Assembly (NCBI RefSeq): GCF_029543245.1
Contig: NZ_JARQWV010000029.1
Location: 1 to 62,941, forward strand
Direction: 5' to 3'
DNA: 62,941 bases
Origin: Caulobacter endophyticus
Lineage (GTDB): Bacteria; Pseudomonadota; Alphaproteobacteria; Caulobacterales; Caulobacteraceae
In this document: piece by piece, positions 50,819-61,251 of the stretch
Layout of the letters: each line of letters starts with the position of its first letter
How positions within the stretch are numbered: the first letter of the stretch is position 1
The notes under the pieces: generated by a model
Seen by the model: only the letters and a program-made list of their open reading frames with translations
Databases searched by the model: none
What the model was told of the DNA's origin: nothing
Position numbers and translations under genes: made by a program

Positions 50819-51979
50819 GTGCGTCGTCTTACCCTGACCCCTCGCGCCGACTGGCGCGAGAAGGCCGAGGCCGTCGGCTTCGTCTACCATCACACCGGCG
50901 GACAGGCCTATTGGGACGAGGGGACGGCGTACGCCTTCACCTTGCAGGAGGTCGAGGAGCACCTGGAGCCGGCGGCTGCCGAGCTTCACGACCTGTGCCT
51001 TGATCTCGTCGACGAGGCGGTCGCCAGCGAGGAGATCCTCGAAGAGCTGGCGATCCCGCGCGAGCACTGGGACTTCGTCGCCGCCTCCTGGCGGGCCAAG
51101 GAGCCTTCGCTCTACGGCCGCTTCGACTTCGGCTACGACGGCTCGGGCCCGCCCAAGCTCTACGAATACAACGCCGACACCCCCACCAGCCTGTTCGAGG
51201 CCGCCACCTTCCAGTGGCTGTGGCTGGAAGACCTGCTGGGGCAGGGCGCTCTGCCGGCCGGGACCGATCAGTTCAACAGCCTGTTCGAGGCGATGCGCGA
51301 TCGCTTCAAGGTCCTGTTCCCGAACGGCGGCTTCGTGCACTTCGCCAGCGACGACGAGGCCGTCGAGGATCGCCAGACCGTGCGGTTCCTGGAAGACCTC
51401 GCCGCCCAGGCGGGTCTTGATCCCAAGTTCGTGGCCATGAACGCCATCGGCCTCAACGAAGAGGGCCAGTTCGTCGACACCGACGGCTACCTGCTGCAGG
51501 CGGCGTTCAAGCTCTATCCGTGGGAAGACATGCTGCGCGAGCCCTACGCGGCCAACCTGACCACGGCCAAGGTCCGCTGGCTGGAGCCGCCGTGGAAAGC
51601 GATCCTGTCCAACAAGGCGATCCTTCCGCTGCTGTGGGAGCGCCACAAGGGCCATCCCAACCTGCTGGAAGCCTATTTCGAGGGCGATCCGGCGGCCTCG
51701 GCCCTGGGCGCGAACTACGTGCGCAAGCCGCTGTTTTCGCGCGAGGGCGCCAATGTCGAGATCGTCGGCGCGGGCGCCGAACCTGTGCTCGACCAGGGCT
51801 ATGGCGCGGAAGGCGCGATCGTCCAGGCCTTCCACCCGCCGCCCAGCTTCGAGGGCAAGCATCCGGTGGTCGGCGCCTGGATCGTCGGGGCCGAGCCCGT
51901 CGGCATGGGCATCCGCGAGGACGACAGCCAGGTCACCAAGAACCTGGCCCGCTTCGTGCCGCACATCATCGAGGGGTGA
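50819..51979 (+). CDS. yjfC: Glutathionylspermidine-synthetase-like ATP-grasp enzyme (YjfC/YgiC)
   Basis: This 386-aa protein corresponds to the C-terminal synthetase half of glutathionylspermidine synthetase without the amidase half. ATP-grasp landmarks are LYGRFDFGYDGSGPPKLYEYNADTPTS near residues 99-126, and KPLFSREGANVEIV and AIVQAFHPPP near 303-345. It likely ligates a peptide or amine substrate using ATP; the natural substrate of this group is not established here. GTG at 50819 is the start, with AAGGA upstream. It lies 9 bp after the PspA-like gene, so they are co-transcribed. Confidence 0.88.
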   Translation: MRRLTLTPRADWREKAEAVGFVYHHTGGQAYWDEGTAYAFTLQEVEEHLEPAAAELHDLCLDLVDEAVASEEILEELAIPREHWDFVAASWRAKEPSLYGRFDFGYDGSGPPKLYEYNADTPTSLFEAATFQWLWLEDLLGQGALPAGTDQFNSLFEAMRDRFKVLFPNGGFVHFASDDEAVEDRQTVRFLEDLAAQAGLDPKFVAMNAIGLNEEGQFVDTDGYLLQAAFKLYPWEDMLREPYAANLTTAKVRWLEPPWKAILSNKAILPLLWERHKGHPNLLEAYFEGDPAASALGANYVRKPLFSREGANVEIVGAGAEPVLDQGYGAEGAIVQAFHPPPSFEGKHPVVGAWIVGAEPVGMGIREDDSQVTKNLARFVPHIIEG

Positions 51980-52005
51980 GGTCTTTTACGGGTGGGGTTC
52001 TGCTG

Positions 52006-52491
52006 ATGAGTGACGCTGTCGCTCCTCTCGTACGGGCCCCAGTCCGTTTGGCCCGGTCAGCTTTGGCCGTGGCGATGGTCCCCATGGTCATCGTCTTGGC
52101 CTGGGGCGTCGTCGAGGTTCGCCTCGTCACCTCGATTCCGACCCTCTACATCGGCGCGGTATGGTCGACGCTGTCGCTGAGCTCGGTCCTCGCCGTGGCC
52201 GCCTTCTCGCTTTGCATTCCGGCCCTGGCCCGGATGGTGTGGCGGCGGCGATGGATCGCGGCGCTGCTGCCGGCCGCCTTGATGGCGGCGATGTGGTTCG
52301 CGCTCGGCCTGACCAGCGCCTGGGGCGTGCTGCTGGAAATGGGCCACGCGGCGGGCGTCCGGCGCGAGGCCGCCTTCGCGTATGCTGACGCCCTGGCGAT
52401 CGCGTTGTTCGTCGTGGCGACAGTCGTCGGCGCGGGACTCCTGGCATGGCCTCGGCCTGACCACCCGCCCGTGCTAGGCTCCCAAGTATGA
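52006..52491 (+). CDS. Hypothetical four-helix membrane protein
   Basis: This 161-aa protein has four predicted membrane helices (about 20-38, 46-69, 80-103, 126-149) and short loops; I do not recognise the family. The ATG at 52006 follows GGTGGGG. It sits 26 bp after the glutathionylspermidine-synthetase-like gene and its stop overlaps the next small gene, so it is probably part of the same envelope-related operon. Confidence 0.7.
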   Translation: MSDAVAPLVRAPVRLARSALAVAMVPMVIVLAWGVVEVRLVTSIPTLYIGAVWSTLSLSSVLAVAAFSLCIPALARMVWRRRWIAALLPAALMAAMWFALGLTSAWGVLLEMGHAAGVRREAAFAYADALAIALFVVATVVGAGLLAWPRPDHPPVLGSQV

Positions 52492-52658
52492 GCGACCAGA
52501 ACGACGACGGCCCGCCCGGCGAGACGCCGATCCAGCGGGCGCTGCGCATCAAGCAGGCGGCGATCGCCGCCCGTCCCAAGCCGCCGCGCGGCGGTCGTTT
52601 TCAACGCGAGCAGGCCTCCCGGAAGGCGGCCGGCTCCACCAAGCCGTGGAACAGCTGA
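52488..52658 (+). CDS. Small basic conserved-type protein (56 aa)
   Basis: This 56-aa protein begins acidic (MSDQNDDGPPGETP) and continues basic (IQRALRIKQAAIAARPKPP, then GGRFQREQASRKAAG), ending TKPWNS. It looks like the small soluble proteins common in alphaproteobacteria, with a nucleic-acid-binding look, but no named domain is apparent. The ATG overlaps the stop of the preceding membrane protein gene (ATGA) and its TGA overlaps the ATG of the next gene (TGATG). These couplings argue that it is real. Confidence 0.7.
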   Translation: MSDQNDDGPPGETPIQRALRIKQAAIAARPKPPRGGRFQREQASRKAAGSTKPWNS

Positions 52659-52840
52659 TGGCCGGCCTCAAGGACAAGCGTGGCTTCATCGACAAGGATC
52701 GCCTCGACCTCTCCGAGCGCCAGGCCGTCGAGTACTGGATGAAGCGCTGGGGCGTGACCCGCGAGCAGATCACGACCGCCCACCGCAAGGTCGGCCGCAT
52801 GACCAAGGACATCGCCGCCGAACTCGGCAAGAAGCGCTGA
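52658..52840 (+). CDS. Small DUF3606 protein
   Basis: This 60-aa basic protein matches DUF3606 well: GFIDKDRLDLSERQAVEYWMKRWGVTREQITTAHRKVGRMTKDIAAEL. The start is the ATG at 52658, which shares a base with the preceding stop codon. It is a second family member in this window (the other is at 32079-32273). Function is unknown; the predicted two-helix shape resembles a small DNA- or protein-binding module. It ends the rightward yjf-linked operon. Confidence 0.82.
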   Translation: MAGLKDKRGFIDKDRLDLSERQAVEYWMKRWGVTREQITTAHRKVGRMTKDIAAELGKKR

Positions 52841-52850
52841 GCGGACGGTC

Positions 52851-53438
52851 CTAACGATCGTCCAGCGCCGCCAGCGACGCCTCGTGCGCGGCGATCCGGC
52901 GGTGGCAGCGGCGGGCGTGTGCGAGATAGAGCGCCAGGCACGTCGCCAGGAACAGGCTCCCGCCGGCCAGTAGCGGCCATTCGGCCCGCCACTTCCCCGA
53001 CAGTCCGCCCAGGGTCGCCAGGAACGCCGCGCCCGCCGCGCAGGTCCAGGCGCCGCCGATCGCCCAGCGCAGGCCCATCCTGGCCTGGGCGAGGGCCGTG
53101 CGCACGACGGTCTGGGGCGTGTCGAGCAGCAGGCCAGGATCACCTCGCCGCGACCACAGCGTCACCGCCCCTGCGAGCAGGGTGAAGATCACGCAGGCGA
53201 TCGCGACGGGCCAGGGCAGGTCGCGCTTCACGACGGCCCAGGCCACCAGTCCGAGCACGAGCGGAACGCCCAGCAGCTCGGCGGCGAAATTCAGCCTGGC
53301 CAGCCGGTCGCGGCGGCGCAGGGCGCGGATCTGGGCCGGGTCGATAGCCGGCTCTCCGGCGGCAGGGGCGGTCCAGGTCTGCGCCAGGTCGGCCCAGTCG
53401 TCTTCGGGACCGTTGGGGGGACCGTTCGGCGTGGTCAT
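52851..53438 (-). CDS. Membrane protein coupled to ECF sigma factor (probable anti-sigma)
   Basis: This 195-aa protein has a hydrophilic N-terminus with acidic and Trp residues (DDWADLAQTWTAP, about 12-24) and four membrane helices (about 61-76, 83-104, 130-150, 160-180). No zinc-binding HxxxCxxC motif is seen. The ATG at 53438 overlaps the sigma gene stop (ATGA). Co-transcription with the sigma gene and the layout of a cytoplasmic N-terminus plus membrane domain suggest a membrane-bound anti-sigma factor. A non-regulatory membrane protein is also possible. Confidence 0.75.
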   Translation of the reverse strand: MTTPNGPPNGPEDDWADLAQTWTAPAAGEPAIDPAQIRALRRRDRLARLNFAAELLGVPLVLGLVAWAVVKRDLPWPVAIACVIFTLLAGAVTLWSRRGDPGLLLDTPQTVVRTALAQARMGLRWAIGGAWTCAAGAAFLATLGGLSGKWRAEWPLLAGGSLFLATCLALYLAHARRCHRRIAAHEASLAALDDR

Positions 53439-54001
53439 CGGCGATCCTCCGGATCGAGCGCTTCGCGCAGGGCGGCCTTGGCGCGGGTCAGGCGTATGGA
53501 GACGGTGTTGGCGTTCAGGCCCAGCATCGGACCGATTTCGGCCGGGCTGAAGCCTTCCAGCGTCAGCAGGGCCGGCTGGCGCAGCGACAGGGGCAGGGCG
53601 CGCACGGCGCGCGCCAGCCGTTCCTGCATGTGCCGGGCCTCGAAGCTTTCGTGCGGATCGGGCGCGCCGGACGGAGCGCTCTCGTCCAGCGGCTGCCGGC
53701 GCGGTTCGGCCGCTTCCCGCGCCACGTGGGTGATCGCGCGGTTGTGGGCCACCCGGGCGATGAAGGCGCGCAGGGGCGCCTCGCCGCGATGGCGGGGCAG
53801 GGCCCGCCAGACGGCCAGCAGGATCTCCTGGCGCAACTCGCGCCGGCGCTCGGCGTCGGCCTCGTAGGCCGCCGCGATGCGCCCCAGCATCGCGCCGTGC
53901 TCGGCGAGGATCGCCTCGAATGCGTCGTCCCGTCCCAGAAGCGGTCTCCCGAAAAAATCGCGTCTGGTCCGAAAGACTCGCCGATCCGGCGAGACTTTCA
54001 C
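53435..54001 (-). CDS. ECF-type RNA polymerase sigma factor
   Basis: This protein of about 188 aa has a sigma region 2 (FEAILAEHGAMLGRIAAAY, then LRQEILLAVWRALPRHRGEAPLRAFIARVAHNRAITH) and a sigma region 4 helix-turn-helix (LSLRQPALLTLEGFSPAEIGPMLGLNANTVSIRLTRAKAALRE). It directs transcription of a stress or envelope regulon. The start is uncertain: GTG at 54001 is the only standard codon near, but it has no ribosome binding site; a CTG at about 53938 has GGGAGA upstream. The GTG start lies just upstream of a 12-bp dyad (53971-53999). Confidence 0.88.
   Translation of the reverse strand: MKVSPDRRVFRTRRDFFGRPLLGRDDAFEAILAEHGAMLGRIAAAYEADAERRRELRQEILLAVWRALPRHRGEAPLRAFIARVAHNRAITHVAREAAEPRRQPLDESAPSGAPDPHESFEARHMQERLARAVRALPLSLRQPALLTLEGFSPAEIGPMLGLNANTVSIRLTRAKAALREALDPEDRR
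53971..53999. promoter_or_regulatory. Inverted repeat between divergent ECF sigma and small membrane gene
   Basis: GAAAGACTCGCC (53971-53982) and GGCGAGACTTTC (53988-53999) are inverted repeats with one mismatch and a 5-nt centre. The dyad lies in the region shared by the divergent sigma gene and the membrane gene that starts at 54033, so it is a candidate operator or hairpin. If the GTG start of the sigma gene is right, the dyad also encodes its first residues. Confidence 0.45.
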
Positions 54002-54032
54002 GGCGTGCTCGACAAAAGACAGGAGCTTCGTC

Positions 54033-54329
54033 GTGACTCTCAAGGCCGAAATCGAAACCCTTCCCGCCGGCGATCGCGTTTTGCGACGCGGCAAGGGGCT
54101 GCTGAAGATCCTGGTGGCGGTGCTGGCCGTGATCGCCTTCGCCGCCTGGATCGCCCTGGGACTGGCGCTCTATGTCGGTGTGGAACGGGACATGCGGCTG
54201 CTGGCGGCGGTCTCGGCGGCCCTGGCGACCGAGGGGCTGTTCTGGAGCGTGGCGGCCCTGCTGGGCGTCAGCGTCTTTGAAGCCCGCAAGACGATCTGGC
54301 GGCGCCTGACCGGTTTCCTCGCGCGATAG
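54033..54329 (+). CDS. Small two-helix membrane protein
   Basis: This 98-aa protein has a basic N-terminus (GDRVLRRGKGLLK) and two hydrophobic segments (about 25-50 and 55-80). I do not recognise the family. GTG at 54033 is chosen since AGGAG is 7 nt upstream (54021-54025); the longer frame from 53877 runs antisense through the sigma gene. It is divergent from the ECF sigma gene, so it may belong to that regulon. Confidence 0.7.
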   Translation: MTLKAEIETLPAGDRVLRRGKGLLKILVAVLAVIAFAAWIALGLALYVGVERDMRLLAAVSAALATEGLFWSVAALLGVSVFEARKTIWRRLTGFLAR

Positions 54330-54637
54330 TCGACAGGCGGACGATTTCTCCAGTCCGGAGCAAGCGTAGCTGTTCTCCATGGAGCGACGTTTCGTGCCTT
54401 TGAAATGGCGCGTGCTGTCAAACTGCGATCAGGACAACGTTGTCATGGCAATGATTTGCTGAATTCTTGGCAAATCTGCGGGAACGCAACGCGCATGTGG
54501 ACGCGTTCTTGGCCAAAATGCTAGGGAGGCCACGGATATTGCACTGCGAGATTCAGATTTCGCGGGGCTGTTCCAAGGCGAGACGACCCCGATAGAGGGC
54601 GCGGCCTTTCTTCACTTTATCGCAGGGTGAACTCAAT
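54330..54637. other. Intergenic region upstream of ppdK
   Basis: This 308-bp region has no convincing gene. The stretch from about 54395 to 54520 is less GC-rich, as expected for promoter DNA. A sequence like a sigma-54 promoter was examined and rejected because its spacing is one base short. No clear terminator for the preceding small gene is seen. Confidence 0.5.
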
Positions 54638-57322
<2,685 letters not shown>

Positions 57323-57339
57323 GGAAGGGCCGCTCAGGG

Positions 57340-57580
57340 TCTGTTATCGAGCCAGAAAGACCCGCCTCCCTCGCCCTTGTGGCGAGGGCCCATGCCGGCG
57401 ACCGCTCAGACCGCTGCCGTTCTGGAAAGGTCTGAGCAGGCTGACCGATGGATCCTGGGCACAAGGCCCAGGAAGGCGGCTTTGGGTTTGGGCGACGGTA
57501 ATTGACGCCCGCCATCGAGCTGCTTCCCCGCCTTCGACACCATGAACGGCCCCGCTCCCACGAGCGGGGCCGTTTTTCTT
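57340..57580 (+). ncRNA. Possible structured small RNA or long 3' UTR after ppdK
   Basis: The region between ppdK and the MarR gene contains three stable hairpins in order: CCCTCGCC/GGCGAGGG (57368-57388), GCTCAGACC/GGTCTGAGC (57404-57437) and CCTGGGC/GCCCAGG (57454-57472), and ends in a strong terminator at 57546-57577. No protein-coding frame fits. The pattern suits an independent small RNA, or an unusually structured 3' UTR of ppdK. I do not recognise a known RNA family. Confidence 0.4.
57546..57577 (+). terminator. Rho-independent terminator
   Basis: A perfect 12-bp stem, ACGGCCCCGCTC (57546-57557) and GAGCGGGGCCGT (57562-57573), with loop CCAC is followed by TTTT. It ends transcription on the plus strand over 220 bp after ppdK, so it may serve the possible small RNA as well as ppdK. 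Confidence 0.93.
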
Positions 57581-57603
57581 TGTCCGCCCGCTTGCGCGAA
57601 CTT

Positions 57604-57643
57604 CGATAGGAAGCTATCTAAATAGATAGCAAGCTACCTATCG
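57604..57643. promoter_or_regulatory. Palindromic MarR-type operator
   Basis: GCTATCTA (57613-57620), AA, TAGATAGC (57623-57630) is a perfect 18-bp palindrome. An outer pair, CGATAGG (57604-57610) and CCTATCG (57637-57643), surrounds it, and AAGCTA repeats at 57611 and 57631, 20 bp apart. The site lies 18-58 bp before the MarR start, as expected for an autorepressed operator of the regulator and efflux operon. Confidence 0.8.
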
Positions 57644-57661
57644 TTCTTCGAGCATCGTTAC

Positions 57662-58117
57662 ATGACGTCCCGCATTCCCAGCGAACGCACCTTCACCGGC
57701 GCGGTGCTGCGCCTGGCGCGCATCTACCGCCGCGAGGTCAATCGCGCCCTGGCCGAGCACGGCCTTTCCGACGCCCGCGCCCTGCCGGTGCTGCACATCG
57801 CCCGCGCCGGCTCCGGCATGCGGCAGGGCGTGCTGGCCGAGGAGCTGGGCGTCGAAGGCCCGTCCCTGGTCCGTGTGCTCGACCAGCTATGCGCCGCCGG
57901 CCTGGTGGAGCGTCGCGACGACCCCGCCGACGGCCGCGCCAAGACCCTGCATCTCACGCCCGACGGTGCGGCCCTGGCCGTGATCGCCGAAGACACCGTC
58001 CAGGCCGTGCGCTCGCGCCTGCTGGTCGGCGTCAGCGACGAGGACCTGGCCGCCACCCTGCGCACCTTCGCCGCCTTCGAGGCGGCCCTGGACGCCGCCA
58101 ACGGGCAGGGGGCTTGA
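57662..58117 (+). CDS. MarR-family transcriptional regulator
   Basis: This 151-aa protein has a winged helix-turn-helix (LPVLHIARAGSGMRQGVLAEELGVEGPSLVRVLDQLCAAGLVERRDDPADGRAKTLHLTPDG, shown here as the span about 41-100) and flanking dimer helices. MarR proteins repress drug efflux genes and are released by small aromatic ligands. It precedes and overlaps (TTGA) the efflux genes, and a palindrome fitting its binding site lies upstream. The start is the ATG at 57662. Confidence 0.93.
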   Translation: MTSRIPSERTFTGAVLRLARIYRREVNRALAEHGLSDARALPVLHIARAGSGMRQGVLAEELGVEGPSLVRVLDQLCAAGLVERRDDPADGRAKTLHLTPDGAALAVIAEDTVQAVRSRLLVGVSDEDLAATLRTFAAFEAALDAANGQGA

Positions 58118-58125
58118 AGCGCTCG

Positions 58126-60135
58126 ATGCCCAAGTTCGACCGGTGGACGCTGCTGTTCTCGCTGAACAGCTTCGTCGCCGCCATGCTCGCCCTCTGGATC
58201 GGTTTCGCCGTCGGCCTGCCGCGTCCGTACTGGGCCATGACCACGGCCTACATCGTCAGCCAGCCGCTGGCCGGGGCCGTGCGCTCCAAGGCGCTGTACC
58301 GCGTGCTCGGCACCATCCTGGGCGGCGCCGCCGCCGTCGCCATGGTGCCCAACCTGGTCAACGCCCCCGTGCTGCTCTGCCTGGCCCTGGCCCTGTGGGT
58401 CGGCGCCTGCCTGACCATCTCGCTGCTCGACCGCACGCCGCGCAGCTATGTCCTGATGCTCGCCGGCTACACCGCCGCCATCATCGGTTTCCCGGCCGTC
58501 AGCCAGCCTGGCGCCATCTTCGACCTGGCCGTCTGGCGCGTGGTCGAGATCGGCTTAGGGATCGTCTGCGCCACCCTGGTTCACAGCCTCGTCTTCCCGC
58601 GCCCCGTCGGGACCGTCCTGCGCGCTCGCCTGGGCGCCTGGCTGGGCGAGGCCGACCGCTGGGCGCTGGATGTGCTGAAGGGCGCCGACGAGGAGGCCTT
58701 CGCCCGGGACCGCCGCCACCTGGCCGCCGCCGCCAGCGAGATCCAGATGCTGGCCACCCACCTGCCGTTCGACACCACCCGCCTGCGCGAGACCACCGGC
58801 GTGGTGCGGGCCCTGCACGAGCGTCTGCTGATCCTCATCCCGCTGCTGTCGGGCCTGGCCGATCGCATGCAGGCCCTGAAGGACGTCAGCGATCCCGCCG
58901 CCCGCCGGGCGCTGGACGCCGTCATCGCCTGGATCGAGGCCGGCGCCACGCGCGGCCCGGGGCTCGATCTGATCGCCCACCTCAAGGCCGAGGCCGCCGA
59001 GCGGCGGGGCGGCGACTGGAACGCCCTGCTGGTCGAGAGCCTGCTGGTGCGCCTGGCCGAGGCCGTCCAGGCTCTGGGCGAGGGTCACGCCCTGATGGCC
59101 CGCCTGGAGAACCCCGACGCCCCGCTGTCGCCCAATCTGGCCGCGGCAGCCGCCAAGGCCGCCAGCCGCCGCATGCACAGCGACCTGCCGCTGGCCCTGC
59201 TTTCCGGCGCGGCCGCCGCGATCGCCGTGCTGCTGTCCTGCGCCCTCTGGATCGTCTCCGGCTGGGGCGACGGCGCCTCGGCCCCGGTCATGGCGGCGGT
59301 GTTCTGCTGTTTCTTCGCGGCCATGGACGACCCCGTGCCGGCCATCCGCAGCTTCGGGATCTTCACCCTGGTCTCGCTGCCGCTGTCGGCGCTCTACATG
59401 TTCGCCGTGCTGCCGGCCATCGACGGCTATCCGCTGCTGGTCCTGACCCTGGCCCCGCCGCTGCTGTTCATCGGCCTCTTTATTCCCAACCCCAAGACCA
59501 TGGGGGCGGCGCTGGCCACGCTGATCGGCTTCTGTAACGCCCTGGCCTTGCAGGAGACCTTCAGCGCCGACTTCGCCAGCTTCCTGAACATCAACCTCGG
59601 CCAGTTCGTCGGCCTGGGGGCGGCGATCTTCGTCACCGCCGCCATGCGCTCGATGAGCATCGACGCCGGCGCCCGGCGCCTGCTGTCGCGCACCTGGAAG
59701 AACCTGGCCCGCCTGGCCCGGTCCAGTCGCGCGCCCGAGCCGGCCGCCTTCGCCGCCGCCTTGGTCGACCGCCTGGGCCTTCTGACCCCCAAGCTCGCCG
59801 CCGTGGGCCCGCGCCACGACCTCGTCGGCGTCGACGTGCTGCGCGACCTGCGGGTGGGCATGAACCTCGTCACCGTCCAGAGCGCGCGCGGCGAGGTCTC
59901 GGGCCCCGCCCGTGCGTCGCTTGACGCCGTGCTCGACGGGGTGGGCGACCACTATGCGGCCCTGTCGGCCGGTCGCCGCGCCCCGCCGCACGCCGATCTG
60001 CTGGCCAAGGTCGACCAGGCCCTCGGCCGCCTGGGCGAGGTCCCGTTCGTTCCCGGCGGCGTCACCGGCCTCGTCGGCCTGCGCCGCAACCTCTTCCCCG
60101 ACGCCCCCGCCTTCAATCCGGAGCCCGCCGCATGA
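58126..60135 (+). CDS. FUSC-family inner-membrane transporter (AaeB-like)
   Basis: This protein of about 669 aa has two clusters of membrane helices (about 10-160 and 345-490) separated by a large cytoplasmic region, as in AaeB and other aromatic-acid/fusaric-acid efflux proteins. Landmarks are GLPRPYWAMTTAYIVSQPLAGAVRSKALYRVLGT and FIPNPKTMGAALATLIGF. The ATG at 58126 is preferred, but TTG at 58114, overlapping the marR stop, has AGGGGG nearby and could be the start. It works with the downstream AaeX-, AaeA- and outer-membrane-type partners. Confidence 0.9.
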   Translation: MPKFDRWTLLFSLNSFVAAMLALWIGFAVGLPRPYWAMTTAYIVSQPLAGAVRSKALYRVLGTILGGAAAVAMVPNLVNAPVLLCLALALWVGACLTISLLDRTPRSYVLMLAGYTAAIIGFPAVSQPGAIFDLAVWRVVEIGLGIVCATLVHSLVFPRPVGTVLRARLGAWLGEADRWALDVLKGADEEAFARDRRHLAAAASEIQMLATHLPFDTTRLRETTGVVRALHERLLILIPLLSGLADRMQALKDVSDPAARRALDAVIAWIEAGATRGPGLDLIAHLKAEAAERRGGDWNALLVESLLVRLAEAVQALGEGHALMARLENPDAPLSPNLAAAAAKAASRRMHSDLPLALLSGAAAAIAVLLSCALWIVSGWGDGASAPVMAAVFCCFFAAMDDPVPAIRSFGIFTLVSLPLSALYMFAVLPAIDGYPLLVLTLAPPLLFIGLFIPNPKTMGAALATLIGFCNALALQETFSADFASFLNINLGQFVGLGAAIFVTAAMRSMSIDAGARRLLSRTWKNLARLARSSRAPEPAAFAAALVDRLGLLTPKLAAVGPRHDLVGVDVLRDLRVGMNLVTVQSARGEVSGPARASLDAVLDGVGDHYAALSAGRRAPPHADLLAKVDQALGRLGEVPFVPGGVTGLVGLRRNLFPDAPAFNPEPAA

Positions 60136-60332
60136 CCGGCGAATACAACATCGACGGCGTTTTCCTGTCGTCCGTCCTCGTCTCGGCCGTCGTGGCCCTC
60201 GTCGCCGCCTTCGTGCTCCGACGGGTGCTGTCCTGGGCCGGCGCCTACCGCTTCGTCTGGCATCCGGCGCTCTTCGACACCGCTCTCTTCGTCATCCTCT
60301 GGGCCGCCGCCGTGGCCCTTGTCCGTCCGTAA
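60132..60332 (+). CDS. DUF1656 (AaeX-like) small membrane protein
   Basis: This 66-aa protein has two hydrophobic segments (about 13-30 and 46-63) and the DUF1656 pattern YNIDGVFLSSVLVSAVVALVA, then RFVWHPALFDTALFVILWAA. It always accompanies AaeA/AaeB-like exporters, and its activity is unknown. The start overlaps the FUSC gene stop (ATGA). The membrane-fusion protein gene begins 8 bp downstream. Confidence 0.92.
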   Translation: MTGEYNIDGVFLSSVLVSAVVALVAAFVLRRVLSWAGAYRFVWHPALFDTALFVILWAAAVALVRP

Positions 60333-60339
60333 GAAAAAC

Positions 60340-61251
60340 ATGCCCCAGCTGAAAACTATTCTCCCCCAAGCCGGCCGCGTCGCGGTCACCCTGGCCGTCG
60401 TCGCCGTCGCCGTGGTCGGGGGCAAGCGCCTCTGGGACCACTACCAGGTCGATCCCTGGACCCGTGACGGCCGCGTCCGCGCCGACATCGTCCAGGTCGC
60501 CCCGGACGTCTCGGGCTTGGTCACCGCCGTCCAGGTGGTCAACGACCAGACGGTCAAGGCCGGCCAGCCGCTGTTCTATGTCGACCGCGACCGCTACGCC
60601 CTGGCCCTGCGCCAGGCCGACGCCGTCGTCGCCGCCCAGAAGGCCCAACTGGCCCAGGCCCGCCGCGAGCTGGCCCGCAACCGCGTGCTGGGCGATCTGG
60701 TCGCCGGCGAGATCACCGAGCAGAGCCTGGCCAAGGTTGAGCAAGGCCAGGCCGCCCTGGCCCAGGCCGTCGCCGCCCGCGACCTCGCCGCCCTGAACCT
60801 CGAGCGCACCCTGGTCGTCGCGCCGACCGACGGCTTCCTGTCGGACCTGACGCTGCGCACCGGCGACTACGTCACGGCCGGCAAGCCGGTGCTGGCCTTG
60901 ATCGACAGCCGCTCCTACCGGGTCGAGGGATACTTCGAGGAGACCAAGCTCAAGGGCCTGCACGTCGGCCAGAAGGTCAGCGTCACGGTGATGGGCGAGG
61001 ACAAGCCGCTGCACGGCCACATCCAGTCGATCGCCGCCGGCATCGAGGACCGCGACCGCGCCGCCGGGGCCAGCCTGCTGCCCAACGTCAATCCCACCTT
61101 CAGCTGGGTGCGCCTGGCCCAGCGCGTGCCCGTCCGCGTCGCCCTGGACGAAACCCCTAAGGACCTGCGCCTGATCGCCGGCCGCACGGCCACGGTCGCG
61201 GTGCTGGGGCAGGGGGCGGCGAAGGTCGCCGGCAAGGGGGTCGTCTCGTGA
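60340..61251 (+). CDS. HlyD-family membrane fusion protein (AaeA-like)
   Basis: This 303-aa periplasmic adaptor has one N-terminal membrane helix (about 12-30), the first lipoyl half (VAPDVSGLVTAVQVVNDQTVKAGQPLFYVDRDRY), an alpha hairpin (about 90-150), the second lipoyl half (VVAPTDGFLSDLTLRTGDYVTAGKPVLALID) and a beta-barrel. It joins the FUSC transporter to the outer-membrane factor. The ATG at 60340 is used; a TTG at 60319 overlapping the DUF1656 gene is the alternative. Confidence 0.92.
   Translation: MPQLKTILPQAGRVAVTLAVVAVAVVGGKRLWDHYQVDPWTRDGRVRADIVQVAPDVSGLVTAVQVVNDQTVKAGQPLFYVDRDRYALALRQADAVVAAQKAQLAQARRELARNRVLGDLVAGEITEQSLAKVEQGQAALAQAVAARDLAALNLERTLVVAPTDGFLSDLTLRTGDYVTAGKPVLALIDSRSYRVEGYFEETKLKGLHVGQKVSVTVMGEDKPLHGHIQSIAAGIEDRDRAAGASLLPNVNPTFSWVRLAQRVPVRVALDETPKDLRLIAGRTATVAVLGQGAAKVAGKGVVS

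Noticed and set aside
54446..54460. TGGCAATGATTTGCT upstream of ppdK as a sigma-54 promoter
   Set aside because: The GG and GC elements are one base closer than the fixed -24/-12 spacing, and no enhancer-binding regulator is near.
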